A stretch of 13,749 nucleotides of DNA from Porticoccaceae bacterium (GTDB taxonomy: Bacteria > Pseudomonadota > Gammaproteobacteria > Pseudomonadales > Porticoccaceae): the NCBI GenBank assembly GCA_023228865.1, contig JALOAH010000094.1, forward strand, positions 1-13,749, given 5' to 3'. Shown one piece after another: positions 6,965 through 13,749 of this stretch. Both the position numbers and the translations under genes were made by a program. The notes beneath the pieces were generated by a model. That model saw only the letters and a program-made list of their open reading frames with translations, ran no database searches and was not told the origin of the DNA. How positions within the stretch are numbered: the first letter of the stretch is position 1; the number at the start of each line of letters is the position of its first letter.

Positions 6965-8257
6965 TCAGTGCAGGGCATCCTGGTTGTCCGACAGGAAATC
7001 CTTGAACGCTGACAGCATTCGTTGATGATCTTCGTCTGTCAGTGCCAATGACAGAGCCATATAGCCTCTGCGTGCGAAATAAATTCCTCGACTCATCATT
7101 TCTAAATGTATCAAGGCATGCTTCTCCGGCGCAGATGTGATATCTGCCGGGCGGTGAATGGGATTAGTCTGAAAATGCATGGTCATGATGGAACCCACAC
7201 CCGTCACCTGTACGGCAACAGAAAGTGCTTTGGCTGCTGCATTCATCTCTTCGCGCAACCAGTCGCCCGTCTGGTTGAGCTGGGTGAGCGCATCGGTGGT
7301 CGCAGCTTCCCGAAGCCCTGCAAGTCCCGCAGTCATGCTCATAATGTTATTGTTGAAAGTACCAGCATGGGCATAAGAATTGCTCTTTGAGGGGTCGAAG
7401 CGACTCATGATTTCCGCTTTGCCGCCAAACGCACCGAACGAAAATCCGCCGCCTAAATATTTGCCGAATGATGTCAGATCTGGCTGTATTCCCAGCCGAC
7501 TTTGCAGGCCGCCTGGCGACAACCTTGACGTCATGACTTCATCGAAAATCAGGATGATTCCGTGTTCATCAGCAGTTTCACGCAAATAAGACAGGAACGC
7601 CGAGTCGCCTGGAATGGCTCCGCCAGACCCCATCATGGGCTCCACGATGATCGCGGCCAGATCGCCAGCATGGGTCTTTACTAATTCACGGGTGGTTTCG
7701 ATATCATTATATTGACCCAGCACCATGGGGATAGGCACGTTCAGCGCCTCATTTGGAAACATTTTCAGCACGCCGCCATGATAACCGCCTTCAAATCCCA
7801 GTACGTGAGAGCGCCCGGTAATGGCACGTGCTGCACACAATGCCAGAAGATTGGCTTCGGTCCCCGAATTGCAGAATCGGATCAGGTCACAGGAGGGAAA
7901 ACGCTTGCAGATTTCTCGTGCCAACTCGGTTTCGTGCAGATTGGGCCCGCCCAAGACTGTACCGTAGTCCAGTGAATCCACGACTGCCTTGCGGATGGCC
8001 GGATGGGAGTGGCCATACAGACCAGCTGAGTATTCCCCAAGATAGTCGGTATAGTGATGGCCGTCCAGATCCCACAGATAGGCGCCTTCGCCCTTTTCGA
8101 AGGTTACAGGGAACGGCGAGTAGAAAATTACTGTGCGAGTGTTCCCGCCCGGCATGACCCTGCTCGCCTCGTGGTAGCGAGTCTGGCTTTTTGGATTGGA
8201 GGCGATATATTTTTTTTCGGCGTTGATCAAGGCCGTTTTCAGGGCAGTTGATGGCAT
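6965..8257 (-). CDS. Class III aminotransferase, likely beta-amino-acid transaminase
   Basis: This 430-residue PLP enzyme sits in the glutamate-1-semialdehyde aminomutase-like group. It shows NSGTEANL at 130-137, GGYHGGVL at 157-164, FDEVMTSRL from 238 with D239, and SFGKYLGGG with the Schiff-base lysine K266. From memory it matches Variovorax beta-phenylalanine transaminase along its whole length. The shared features include the MPGxNxR segment with R41, the FDEVMTSRL and FGKYxGGG blocks, GTFNNN at 299-304, and a C-terminal arginine (R397) that corresponds to R398 there. Those two arginines bind the substrate carboxylate in that enzyme. It should therefore turn a beta-amino acid into a beta-keto acid. 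GGAG precedes the ATG at a normal distance. It follows the Aap ATPase gene by 64 bases and closes that cluster. Confidence 0.9.
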   Translation of the reverse strand: MPSTALKTALINAEKKYIASNPKSQTRYHEASRVMPGGNTRTVIFYSPFPVTFEKGEGAYLWDLDGHHYTDYLGEYSAGLYGHSHPAIRKAVVDSLDYGTVLGGPNLHETELAREICKRFPSCDLIRFCNSGTEANLLALCAARAITGRSHVLGFEGGYHGGVLKMFPNEALNVPIPMVLGQYNDIETTRELVKTHAGDLAAIIVEPMMGSGGAIPGDSAFLSYLRETADEHGIILIFDEVMTSRLSPGGLQSRLGIQPDLTSFGKYLGGGFSFGAFGGKAEIMSRFDPSKSNSYAHAGTFNNNIMSMTAGLAGLREAATTDALTQLNQTGDWLREEMNAAAKALSVAVQVTGVGSIMTMHFQTNPIHRPADITSAPEKHALIHLEMMSRGIYFARRGYMALSLALTDEDHQRMLSAFKDFLSDNQDALH

Positions 8258-8321
8258 TGGAATTTCTCCGATATGAGTGATAGCAAAACAACTTTTCCGA
8301 TGATTGATCCATTAGCCATGG

Positions 8322-9071
8322 TCACGATCGATGGCTTTGAATGCTTTTTATGAATTGTGAAACCTGTGATACAGCCTGATCCGAAAATATGGCATCCGGC
8401 GTATCGTCCTGAATGATCCGGCCACCATCCAGAAAGATCATCCTGTGAGCCACCTTGCGCGCGAAATTCATTTCGTGTGTCACGCAAATCATGGTCATGC
8501 CACTGTTCGCAAGCTCTATCATTACGTTGAGCACTTCGTTTACCATTTCTGGATCCAGTGCCGAGGTGGGTTCGTCGAACAATAGGATGTGCGGCTGCAT
8601 GCATAGCGCTCTGGCAATGGCAACTCTTTGCTTCTGGCCTCCTGAGAGCTCGTCCGGATAGCGCTCCGCCAAGTGATTGATTTGGATCCTGGACAGGTGC
8701 TCCAACGCCAGTTTCTCGGCCTGGGCGCGCTTCATCCTCAGGGTCAATCGAGGAGATACCGTGCAATTCTCGAGGACAGTCAGATGAGGAAAGAGATTGA
8801 AGTGCTGAAATATCATGCCTACGCGCAGCCGAATCTGCGGCAAGGTTCCCAGTTCTTCCTGGACCGGGATATTTTCTACCATAATGCGGCCTTCCTGGAT
8901 GTTTTCCAGGCCGTTGATGCAGCGGATCAGCGTGGATTTGCCGGACCCGGAAGGGCCAAAAATCACGATGATTTCTCCTTTGCGGATATCCAGTGTAATA
9001 TCCCTGAGGACATGGTTGTCGCTCCAGTATTTATTGACCGACCGAAACGAAATCACAGGTTCGTAATGCAT
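8322..9071 (-). CDS. aapP: Amino-acid ABC transporter ATPase, AapP/GlnQ type
   Basis: This 249-residue ATPase powers the polar amino-acid importer encoded just upstream. Walker A GPSGSGKS is at residues 39-46, the Q-loop glutamine at 89, signature LSGGQ at 142-146, Walker B ILLFDE at 162-167 and the switch histidine at 199. The length matches the short GlnQ/AapP type, which has no C-terminal regulatory domain, unlike the PotA-like ATPase in this window. The gene starts 7 bases after the AapM stop codon. No strong ribosome site is seen before the ATG, so it probably depends on translation of the gene before it. The family is certain, and the Aap assignment comes from the four-gene order J-Q-M-P. 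Confidence 0.93.
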   Translation of the reverse strand: MHYEPVISFRSVNKYWSDNHVLRDITLDIRKGEIIVIFGPSGSGKSTLIRCINGLENIQEGRIMVENIPVQEELGTLPQIRLRVGMIFQHFNLFPHLTVLENCTVSPRLTLRMKRAQAEKLALEHLSRIQINHLAERYPDELSGGQKQRVAIARALCMQPHILLFDEPTSALDPEMVNEVLNVMIELANSGMTMICVTHEMNFARKVAHRMIFLDGGRIIQDDTPDAIFSDQAVSQVSQFIKSIQSHRS

Positions 9072-9078
9072 GACTGAT

Positions 9079-10182
9079 TCAGCGCCTGGAAAGCCTGAAG
9101 TGCCGCTCTAGCCGCTGGCTATACCAGGACAGGGTGGCGCAGAATATAAAATATATAAACGCCGTAAATATATAGGCCTCCATGAAAATCCCGAACCAAG
9201 CTGGATCCTTGATGACCGCCTGCGTAGTGCCCAGCAGATCCAGCATGCTGATGATGACTACTAGCGAAGTATCCTTGAAGGCATTGATCAGCGTATTGAC
9301 CGTGGACGGAATGGTAAGGCGGAACACCTGTGGAAAGATGATCTTGCGCACAGTGTTGTAGTAGCCCATTCCCAACGCAAGGGAGGCCTCGAATTGGCCG
9401 CGTGGCAAAGACTGCAGCCCGCCGCGGAATACTTCAGCCATGTAGGCGGAAAAGAAAATCACGAATGCCAGTTGCGCTTCGAGCACCTTGTGAATTTCCA
9501 GCTTCTCGGGCAATAGAATGGGCAGCATGATAACTGTCATGAACAACAGGGTGATCAGGGGAACCCCGCGCACCAGTTCAGTATAGATGAGGCAGAACCA
9601 TCGGATTACGGGTAACCGCGATACCCGGCCCAACGCGACGAATATGCCGACGATGAAAGCCAAAAGGATCCCAAACACGGCCATGATCAGTGTCAGCGGC
9701 AGGCCGCTCCATCGATCCGGACTGATGTAATCCAGGCTAAGCAGGCCGCCCGTCATCAGGGTGCCATCGGCAATCAGTATGCAGATCCACAGGATGCACA
9801 TGAATTTCTTCCAGTATTTCTTGCTCCACTGACGCCAGTCGGCGGTCAGGACAAGCCCGATGATCAGCAAGCTCATGGACAGCAGGGGTCGCCACTGCTC
9901 TGATGTGGGATAACGTCCAAAAATGATGGTTCTGAACTTCAACTGTACGAATGCCCAGCAGGCGCCATTGGCGTCCAGGCACTGGCGCGCGTCAGCTGGT
10001 AATACGACGCTGTTGAAAACCAGCCAGTCCGCCAGTGGCCGGGCCACCTGAAACAGAAAATACAGAATGACCAATGTCAGCAGTGTATTGGGAATGCTGC
10101 CGAACATACTTTTGTAAAGGGCCAATCCACCATTCTTGATGCGCACGTAGCTGAATGGGTAGTCAAGAGGGCGTCTGTCCAT
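9079..10182 (-). CDS. aapM: General L-amino-acid ABC transporter permease AapM
   Basis: This 367-residue inner-membrane protein is one of the two channel subunits of the Aap importer. It has several hydrophobic segments, with an extra N-terminal helix region and loop compared with short HisM-type permeases. The ACWAF...FGRYP segment in the N-terminal third is characteristic of AapM proteins. The EAA loop in the C-terminal third reads [17 protein letters not shown], then FPQ. The ATG at 10182 is chosen because it lies 2 bases after the AapQ stop and has AAGGG about 7 bases upstream. The open frame continues to 10230, but that would overlap AapQ with no signal. Tight spacing on both sides indicates one transcript. 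Confidence 0.92.
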   Translation of the reverse strand: MDRRPLDYPFSYVRIKNGGLALYKSMFGSIPNTLLTLVILYFLFQVARPLADWLVFNSVVLPADARQCLDANGACWAFVQLKFRTIIFGRYPTSEQWRPLLSMSLLIIGLVLTADWRQWSKKYWKKFMCILWICILIADGTLMTGGLLSLDYISPDRWSGLPLTLIMAVFGILLAFIVGIFVALGRVSRLPVIRWFCLIYTELVRGVPLITLLFMTVIMLPILLPEKLEIHKVLEAQLAFVIFFSAYMAEVFRGGLQSLPRGQFEASLALGMGYYNTVRKIIFPQVFRLTIPSTVNTLINAFKDTSLVVIISMLDLLGTTQAVIKDPAWFGIFMEAYIFTAFIYFIFCATLSWYSQRLERHFRLSRR

Positions 10183-10184
10183 GC

Positions 10185-11333
10185 TCAGCCCTTGGCCATG
10201 ATGGACTGATAGTATCGATTCAGGGCCCACGAGATCGATAGGCTGATCAGCAGGTAAATAGCCATGATGATGGCGATGGTTTCTATTGTTCTCCCTGTAC
10301 CAGCGATAATCACGCTGCCCACACGCACGATATCGGGGTACCCAATTGCAACGGCCAGTGAACTGTTCTTCACCAGGCTTAGATATTCACTGCCCAACGG
10401 TGGGATGATTATTCGTGCCGCTTGCGGCAGGACCACCAGCCTCAGCGTGTGGAGTCGGCCCAAACCTATTGAGGCGGCGGCCTCAACCTGACCGTAATCG
10501 ACTCCAAGAATGCCGCCACGAATGATTTCAGCTATGAAGGCTGATGTATAGATGGTCAGGCCCAATGCCAGACCGATGAATTCGGGACTTATATTGGCTC
10601 CGCCAGAGAAACCAAAGCCTTTTTGTACCGGAATGCTGATGGCAAAAATATCTGACTCAAATTGGATGTACAGTAGTATAACTGCAGCGAATACCCAGGC
10701 GTATCCACGCATGATACGAGCCTTGCGGCGCTCCAGTTTCCGACAGCCCAGCATCACTGCGAACATGGTGACTGCGAATGTCGCCAGCATCAGGTATCCA
10801 GCGGTGTTTTCCAACACAGGTATATTGACGCCGCGATTACTGACAAAAAACGCATCAAGAACACTGAATGCTTGCTTGGCGCTGGGCCCGAATGCAGTAT
10901 AAAATTCGTACCAAAAAATAATCTGCAAGAGCAGCGGAACGTTACGGAAGATTTCTATGTATATCCATGACAGGCCCCGCGCCAGTACATTGCTTGACAA
11001 GCGTGCCATGGCTACTGCCAGACCGATGATGCTGGCCAGTACAATGCTGAATACCGATACGAGTAACGTATTCGTAACACCTGCTAGTAGAGCCTTCCAG
11101 AAATTATCGCCAGGCGCGAAACCGACCAGATTCTCACCCAGGTTGAATGACGCTTGGCCGAACAGGAAATCAAAACCAAAGCCGAGATGATGATCCTGCA
11201 GGTTGACTGCGGCATTTTGGTAAAAAAAAATGAATGCTATGGTCAGCACCAGTGCCAACAGCAACTGCGCCAGCAGCCCTTGAAACAATGGTCGCTTCCA
11301 ACGAGGAGGCAGGGCGCCTCTGTACATCTCCAT
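10185..11333 (-). CDS. aapQ: General L-amino-acid ABC transporter permease AapQ
   Basis: This is the other channel subunit of the Aap importer, 382 residues from the ATG at 11333. A short cytoplasmic leader (RGALPPRWKRP) precedes the first membrane segment. A long central region with additional helices follows, typical of AapQ/BztB and absent from HisQ. The C-terminal permease core has the EAA loop EAAASIGLGRLHTLRLV, then LPQAARIIIPP. The frame stays open to a GTG at 11390, but that codon lies in a hairpin and lacks a ribosome site. The ATG at 11333 has AGG 8 bases upstream. An ATG at 11327 is a further option. The gene is separated from the binding-protein gene by about 100 bases, which suggests different expression levels for the two. 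Confidence 0.9.
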   Translation of the reverse strand: MEMYRGALPPRWKRPLFQGLLAQLLLALVLTIAFIFFYQNAAVNLQDHHLGFGFDFLFGQASFNLGENLVGFAPGDNFWKALLAGVTNTLLVSVFSIVLASIIGLAVAMARLSSNVLARGLSWIYIEIFRNVPLLLQIIFWYEFYTAFGPSAKQAFSVLDAFFVSNRGVNIPVLENTAGYLMLATFAVTMFAVMLGCRKLERRKARIMRGYAWVFAAVILLYIQFESDIFAISIPVQKGFGFSGGANISPEFIGLALGLTIYTSAFIAEIIRGGILGVDYGQVEAAASIGLGRLHTLRLVVLPQAARIIIPPLGSEYLSLVKNSSLAVAIGYPDIVRVGSVIIAGTGRTIETIAIIMAIYLLISLSISWALNRYYQSIMAKG

Positions 11334-11366
11334 CGCGATACCTGATGCCAGTAATTTCGCACCGTA

Positions 11367-11397
11367 CCCCAGCGCAAGTAAGAGCCTCACGCCGGGG
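11367..11397 (-). promoter_or_regulatory. Imperfect hairpin between aapJ and aapQ
   Basis: CCCC-A-GCG (11367-11374) can pair with CGC-C-GGGG (11390-11397), with one A-C mismatch and a 15-base loop. It lies in the gap after the binding-protein gene, the same relative place as the stronger hairpin in the Pot cluster. No T-run follows. A role in setting the binding-protein to permease ratio is plausible but unproven. Confidence 0.3.
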
Positions 11398-11434
11398 ACA
11401 GCAGTGATCTCAATAATGCATGTAAGTTAAATGA

Positions 11435-12460
11435 TCAGAACCATGACGGCGCAAATAGCAAGCCACCGTTCTCATATAGATCGTTCATACCACGCGGGAC
11501 ATTGAGTCCAGCTTTTTCACCCAGATTTCGGCTGTAAATGTCACCGTAATTACCGACATCTCGGATTACGTCGACCGTCCAGTCATTGGATAATCCCATC
11601 TTTGATCCAATGTCACCTGATTTGCCCACGAATGTCATTACATTGAGGTCATCACTATTTTTCACCTGATCTTCGATATTGCCTTGATTCAGGCCCAGTT
11701 CCTCAGCGGTGACTAATGCATAATGCACCCAGCTGATGATATCGGTCCATTGATCATCCCCCTCCCTGACCACGGGCGCTTCGTATGATTTGGCAATGAC
11801 CTCAGGCAGGAGGAAGCTTTCTTCGGGATTCTTGAAGCTCGCACGTACGATGCCCATCGTGATTGTTTCCTGAGTCACGGCATCGCAGCGGCCGTGCTGG
11901 AATGCAGCATATGCACCAGCGTCAGACTCGATGGCCACAGGCTTGAAGGACATGCCATGTGATTTGAAATAGTCCGCCAGTATGCGTTCAGTAACGGAAC
12001 CTGACAACACGCAGATGGTAGCGCCATCCAAATCAGCGACCTTTTCAACACCGGAATCCTTTCGGACCAAAAATCCTTGCCCTGTATACATGTTTGGTGG
12101 GGCGAAATTGATGCCTAACTGAGTATCTCTTTGTATGGTATAAGTCACGCTTCTGGACAACACGTCCACTGCACCAGAGCCCAGCGCAGTAAAAATCTGG
12201 TTCCAGGTGATGGGCACCAGTTCCACCTTGTCAGCGGAGCCGAGTACGGCTGCCGCGTAAGCCCGACAATAGTCAACATCAAAGCCTTTCCAGTTTCCTT
12301 CGCTGTCTAAATATGCAAAAGCAGGCAGGTCGCCAGAGATTCCACACTTAAGTGTTCCCCTTTGTTTGACATCATCAAGTGTGCCAGCGTGGGCACTACT
12401 AGCAGCTGCCAGTAGCCCGGCCAGAACAAATGTTGCAATTGAGAAGAATTTGGTTTTCAT
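11435..12460 (-). CDS. aapJ: General L-amino-acid ABC transporter periplasmic binding protein AapJ
   Basis: This 341-residue family 3 solute-binding protein is exported to the periplasm, where it captures amino acids for AapQMP. The signal peptide has KTK, a hydrophobic core and AHA before a likely cut after residue 25. The mature protein opens with GTLDDVKQRGTLKCG and then GFDVDYCRAYAAAVLG, both hallmarks of AapJ-type proteins. The 341-residue length is the usual one. ATGs at 12460 and 12466 both follow GGGAGG. The former gives a 9-base spacing and a classic signal start, while the latter leaves only 3 bases. The shared operator lies about 107 bases upstream, so this gene heads the Aap-transaminase cluster. 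AapJ proteins bind many amino acids, so the ligand cannot be named. Confidence 0.94.
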   Translation of the reverse strand: MKTKFFSIATFVLAGLLAAASSAHAGTLDDVKQRGTLKCGISGDLPAFAYLDSEGNWKGFDVDYCRAYAAAVLGSADKVELVPITWNQIFTALGSGAVDVLSRSVTYTIQRDTQLGINFAPPNMYTGQGFLVRKDSGVEKVADLDGATICVLSGSVTERILADYFKSHGMSFKPVAIESDAGAYAAFQHGRCDAVTQETITMGIVRASFKNPEESFLLPEVIAKSYEAPVVREGDDQWTDIISWVHYALVTAEELGLNQGNIEDQVKNSDDLNVMTFVGKSGDIGSKMGLSNDWTVDVIRDVGNYGDIYSRNLGEKAGLNVPRGMNDLYENGGLLFAPSWF

Positions 12461-12687
12461 GTTCATGCGCCTCCCGGAACTCAAAGGTATATGGATCACT
12501 TGTTGCAAGACATAAAACATCAGTCCACACAAACAAATGTGTACGGCAACAACTATGTTAGACCGATGTGATCACAGATCACATATAGTAATAACCCTAG
12601 TAAATATGGGGCATTGTCATGTCATCTGAAAAATAGGTGGTGCTCTGCATTGTCGCACCGTCGTCCTGCGGGTGTATCGTCGTGAAT
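12461..12687. other. Intergenic region between SDR stop and aapJ start
   Basis: This 227-base A+T-rich gap carries the operator copy at 12567-12583 and should contain the aapJ promoter. A TAACAT at 12560-12555 (minus strand) is a possible -10, without a convincing -35. A lone half-site GATCACT lies at 12494-12500. I see no hairpin with a T-run after the SDR stop, so readthrough from SDR into the Aap cluster is possible. Confidence 0.5.
12567..12583. promoter_or_regulatory. Operator copy 2, TGTGATC-ACA-GATCACA
   Basis: This is a perfect 7-3-7 inverted repeat upstream of aapJ. The symmetry extends one base further on each side (A and T). The 17 bases are identical to the copy at 13594. AGGG lies 15 bases upstream on the minus strand (12598-12595). 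Its place supports control of the Aap-transaminase cluster by the neighbouring GntR protein. Confidence 0.82.
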
Positions 12688-13470
12688 TCAGATCAAGGCT
12701 TGGGTGTGGCCGTCGACGGCCAGCGCCTGGCCGCTGACACAACCTGCCGCGCCGCTGGATACGAACAGCACCGTGTTGGCCACGTCGCGTGCCGTCACCA
12801 TGCGGCCCAGCGACGCCTGTTGTTCGTAGAGCGCCGTGATTTCTTCCACCGGGCGCCCCAGGGTCCGGGCCTTGGCATCGATCACTGCGCGGATGCGCGG
12901 GCCATCCACCGCCCCGGGCAGGATGGCATTCACCCGGATGCCGAATGGGCCCAGTTCGATGGCCAGTGTTTTGGTGAAGCCAACCACCGCCCACTTGGAT
13001 GCCGAATAGGGTGCGCGTCCGGCGAAGCCCAGATGGCCTGCAGCCGATGAAAAATTGATCATGACACCGGATTCCGATTGCTTGAGCAGTGGAATCGCCA
13101 GCCGTGCACACAGGAACTGGCTGGTGATGTTCACTGACAGTGTGCGGTTCCAGTCTTCCAGGCTCAGGGTTTCGACATAGCCTGTAGGGCCTGCGACCCC
13201 CGCATTGTTGATCATGACATCCAGGCCATGCAGTTGCTGGTCGACCTGATCGAACAGGGCTTGCACGCTGCCTTCGTCCGATACGTCGGCATGCAGGGTG
13301 ATCAGCTGTGGATGCGCTTTCCCGGCGTCGGCCAGCATGCCGTCATTGATATCGCACACCATGACCTTTGACCCAGCCTCGAGGAATGTTCGCGCCATCT
13401 CCAGGCCCAGGCCGCTGCCACCGGCTGTGATCAGGACCTTTTTGTCTTTCATGCTGATGTGCTCGAACAT
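12688..13470 (-). CDS. Short-chain dehydrogenase/reductase (SDR), NAD-type
   Basis: This 260-residue Rossmann-fold oxidoreductase of the classical SDR family interconverts an alcohol and a ketone using NAD(P). It has the cofactor loop TAGGSGLG at residues 15-22, NNAG at 88-91 and the catalytic set N114, S142, Y155 and K159 (YSASK). D40 at the end of the second strand favours NAD(H) over NADP(H). Length is normal for the family. The ATG at 13470 has GGAG 7 bases upstream; an inner ATG at 13452 is less supported. The gene is divergent from the GntR gene and shares an operator with it. Its G+C content is clearly higher than that of the Aap and Pot clusters. The substrate is unknown; a beta-hydroxy acid is one guess from the context. 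Confidence 0.92.
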   Translation of the reverse strand: MFEHISMKDKKVLITAGGSGLGLEMARTFLEAGSKVMVCDINDGMLADAGKAHPQLITLHADVSDEGSVQALFDQVDQQLHGLDVMINNAGVAGPTGYVETLSLEDWNRTLSVNITSQFLCARLAIPLLKQSESGVMINFSSAAGHLGFAGRAPYSASKWAVVGFTKTLAIELGPFGIRVNAILPGAVDGPRIRAVIDAKARTLGRPVEEITALYEQQASLGRMVTARDVANTVLFVSSGAAGCVSGQALAVDGHTQALI

Positions 13471-13593
13471 GGTGTGCTCCGTATGGTGAATTCAAAAGTC
13501 TGGCCTGTTGCGGCGTTTGGGTGTCAAATGACCGCGTCATTCATGACGACGGTTCTATGGATTCGGCCCGCCGTTATTGTTATATTAATTCTC

Positions 13594-13610
13594 TGTGATC
13601 ACAGATCACA
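13594..13610. promoter_or_regulatory. Operator copy 3, TGTGATC-ACA-GATCACA, between SDR and GntR genes
   Basis: This is a perfect 7-3-7 inverted repeat, extended by C and G to a 19-base palindrome. It lies 33 bases before the GntR start and 124 bases before the SDR start. Its position fits autoregulation of the GntR gene and control of SDR. AGGG lies 15 bases upstream when read toward SDR (13625-13622). A TATAAC on the minus strand and TATATT on the plus strand nearby are possible -10 boxes. Confidence 0.82.
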
Positions 13611-13642
13611 GTAAGTGTTTTCCCTTATAAAGGAAGGGCGTC

Positions 13643-13749
13643 ATGACCAAACTCCTCAACCCGTTACCCCCTCGCGGCACCTTGGGCATGGATGTTCTGA
13701 ACCGCATCAAGGATCTGCTGCTCACGGGCCGGGTGATGCCAGGCGAGCG
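13643..13749 (+). CDS. GntR-family transcriptional regulator, N-terminus only
   Basis: Only the first 35 codons lie in the window; the frame is open at the edge. Residues 17-35 (DVLNRIKDLLLTGRVMPGE plus R) match the first helix and turn of the GntR winged-helix DNA-binding domain, where an [IL]..G.[LV].PGE pattern is standard. AGGAAGGG lies 5 bases before the ATG. It is the only plus-strand gene and the only regulator seen. It is divergent from SDR across a perfect palindrome, the usual arrangement for a self-regulating repressor. The C-terminal effector domain (FCD, UTRA or other) is outside the window, so the ligand class cannot be read. The odd-length operator favours the FCD type. Confidence 0.85.
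   Translation, partial: MTKLLNPLPPRGTLGMDVLNRIKDLLLTGRVMPGE

Noticed and set aside
6965..8257. Tetrapyrrole-pathway glutamate-1-semialdehyde aminomutase (HemL)
   Set aside because: The group is related, but the carboxylate-binding arginines, the GTFNNN block and the catabolic context point to a beta-transaminase.
8314..8336. AGCCAT/ATGGCT stem at the end of aapP
   Set aside because: It has only 6 bp with an 11-base loop and no T-run, and part of it is coding sequence.
10185..11390. aapQ start at the GTG at 11390
   Set aside because: There is no ribosome site, the codon lies in a possible hairpin, and the added residues do not look like an AapQ N-terminus.
13594..13610. CRP-like site (TGTGA...TCACA)
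   Set aside because: The half-sites resemble a CRP box, but the spacing is 7 bases where CRP needs 6. Seven-base arms are conserved in all three copies, which fits a 17-bp GntR-type palindrome better.

Overview
The window holds 12 complete genes, all on the minus strand, and the first 35 codons of one plus-strand regulator gene at the right edge. Protein style, mixed base composition and gene content suggest a proteobacterium, most likely a betaproteobacterium of the Alcaligenaceae/Burkholderiales kind. That placement is an inference from general resemblance and is not firm. No tRNA, rRNA, CRISPR array, transposase or integrase gene was seen.

Layout, read in the direction of transcription (right to left). 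At 13643-13749 a GntR-family regulator starts on the plus strand and runs out of the window. Divergent from it is an NAD-type short-chain dehydrogenase (12688-13470). Next is a five-gene cluster: a complete general L-amino-acid ABC transporter of the Aap type (binding protein, two permeases, ATPase; 12460 down to 8322), followed by a class III transaminase that closely resembles beta-amino-acid transaminases (6965-8257). A second cluster runs from 6888 to 163: a beta-keto acid cleavage enzyme (BKACE/DUF849), a second class III aminotransferase, and a complete spermidine/putrescine-type (PotABCD-like) ABC importer in the order permease, binding protein, ATPase, permease. The first 160 bases hold only a GC-rich hairpin and no gene I can support.

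The most informative signal is a 17-bp inverted repeat, TGTGATC-N3-GATCACA. It occurs exactly three times: between the GntR and dehydrogenase genes (13594), upstream of the Aap cluster (12567) and upstream of the BKACE cluster (6929). All three copies also carry AGGG exactly 15 nt upstream on the minus strand. This suggests one regulon, probably controlled by the adjacent GntR protein.

My reading of how the genes work together is inference. One or both importers bring in an amino compound. The beta-transaminase turns a beta-amino acid into a beta-keto acid. BKACE cleaves that with acetyl-CoA into acetoacetate and a shorter acyl-CoA. The second aminotransferase and the dehydrogenase handle another amine or hydroxyl on the substrate or product. 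The exact substrate cannot be read from the sequence. Base composition is much higher in G+C in the dehydrogenase gene than in the transporter/enzyme block, so the block may have been acquired separately.
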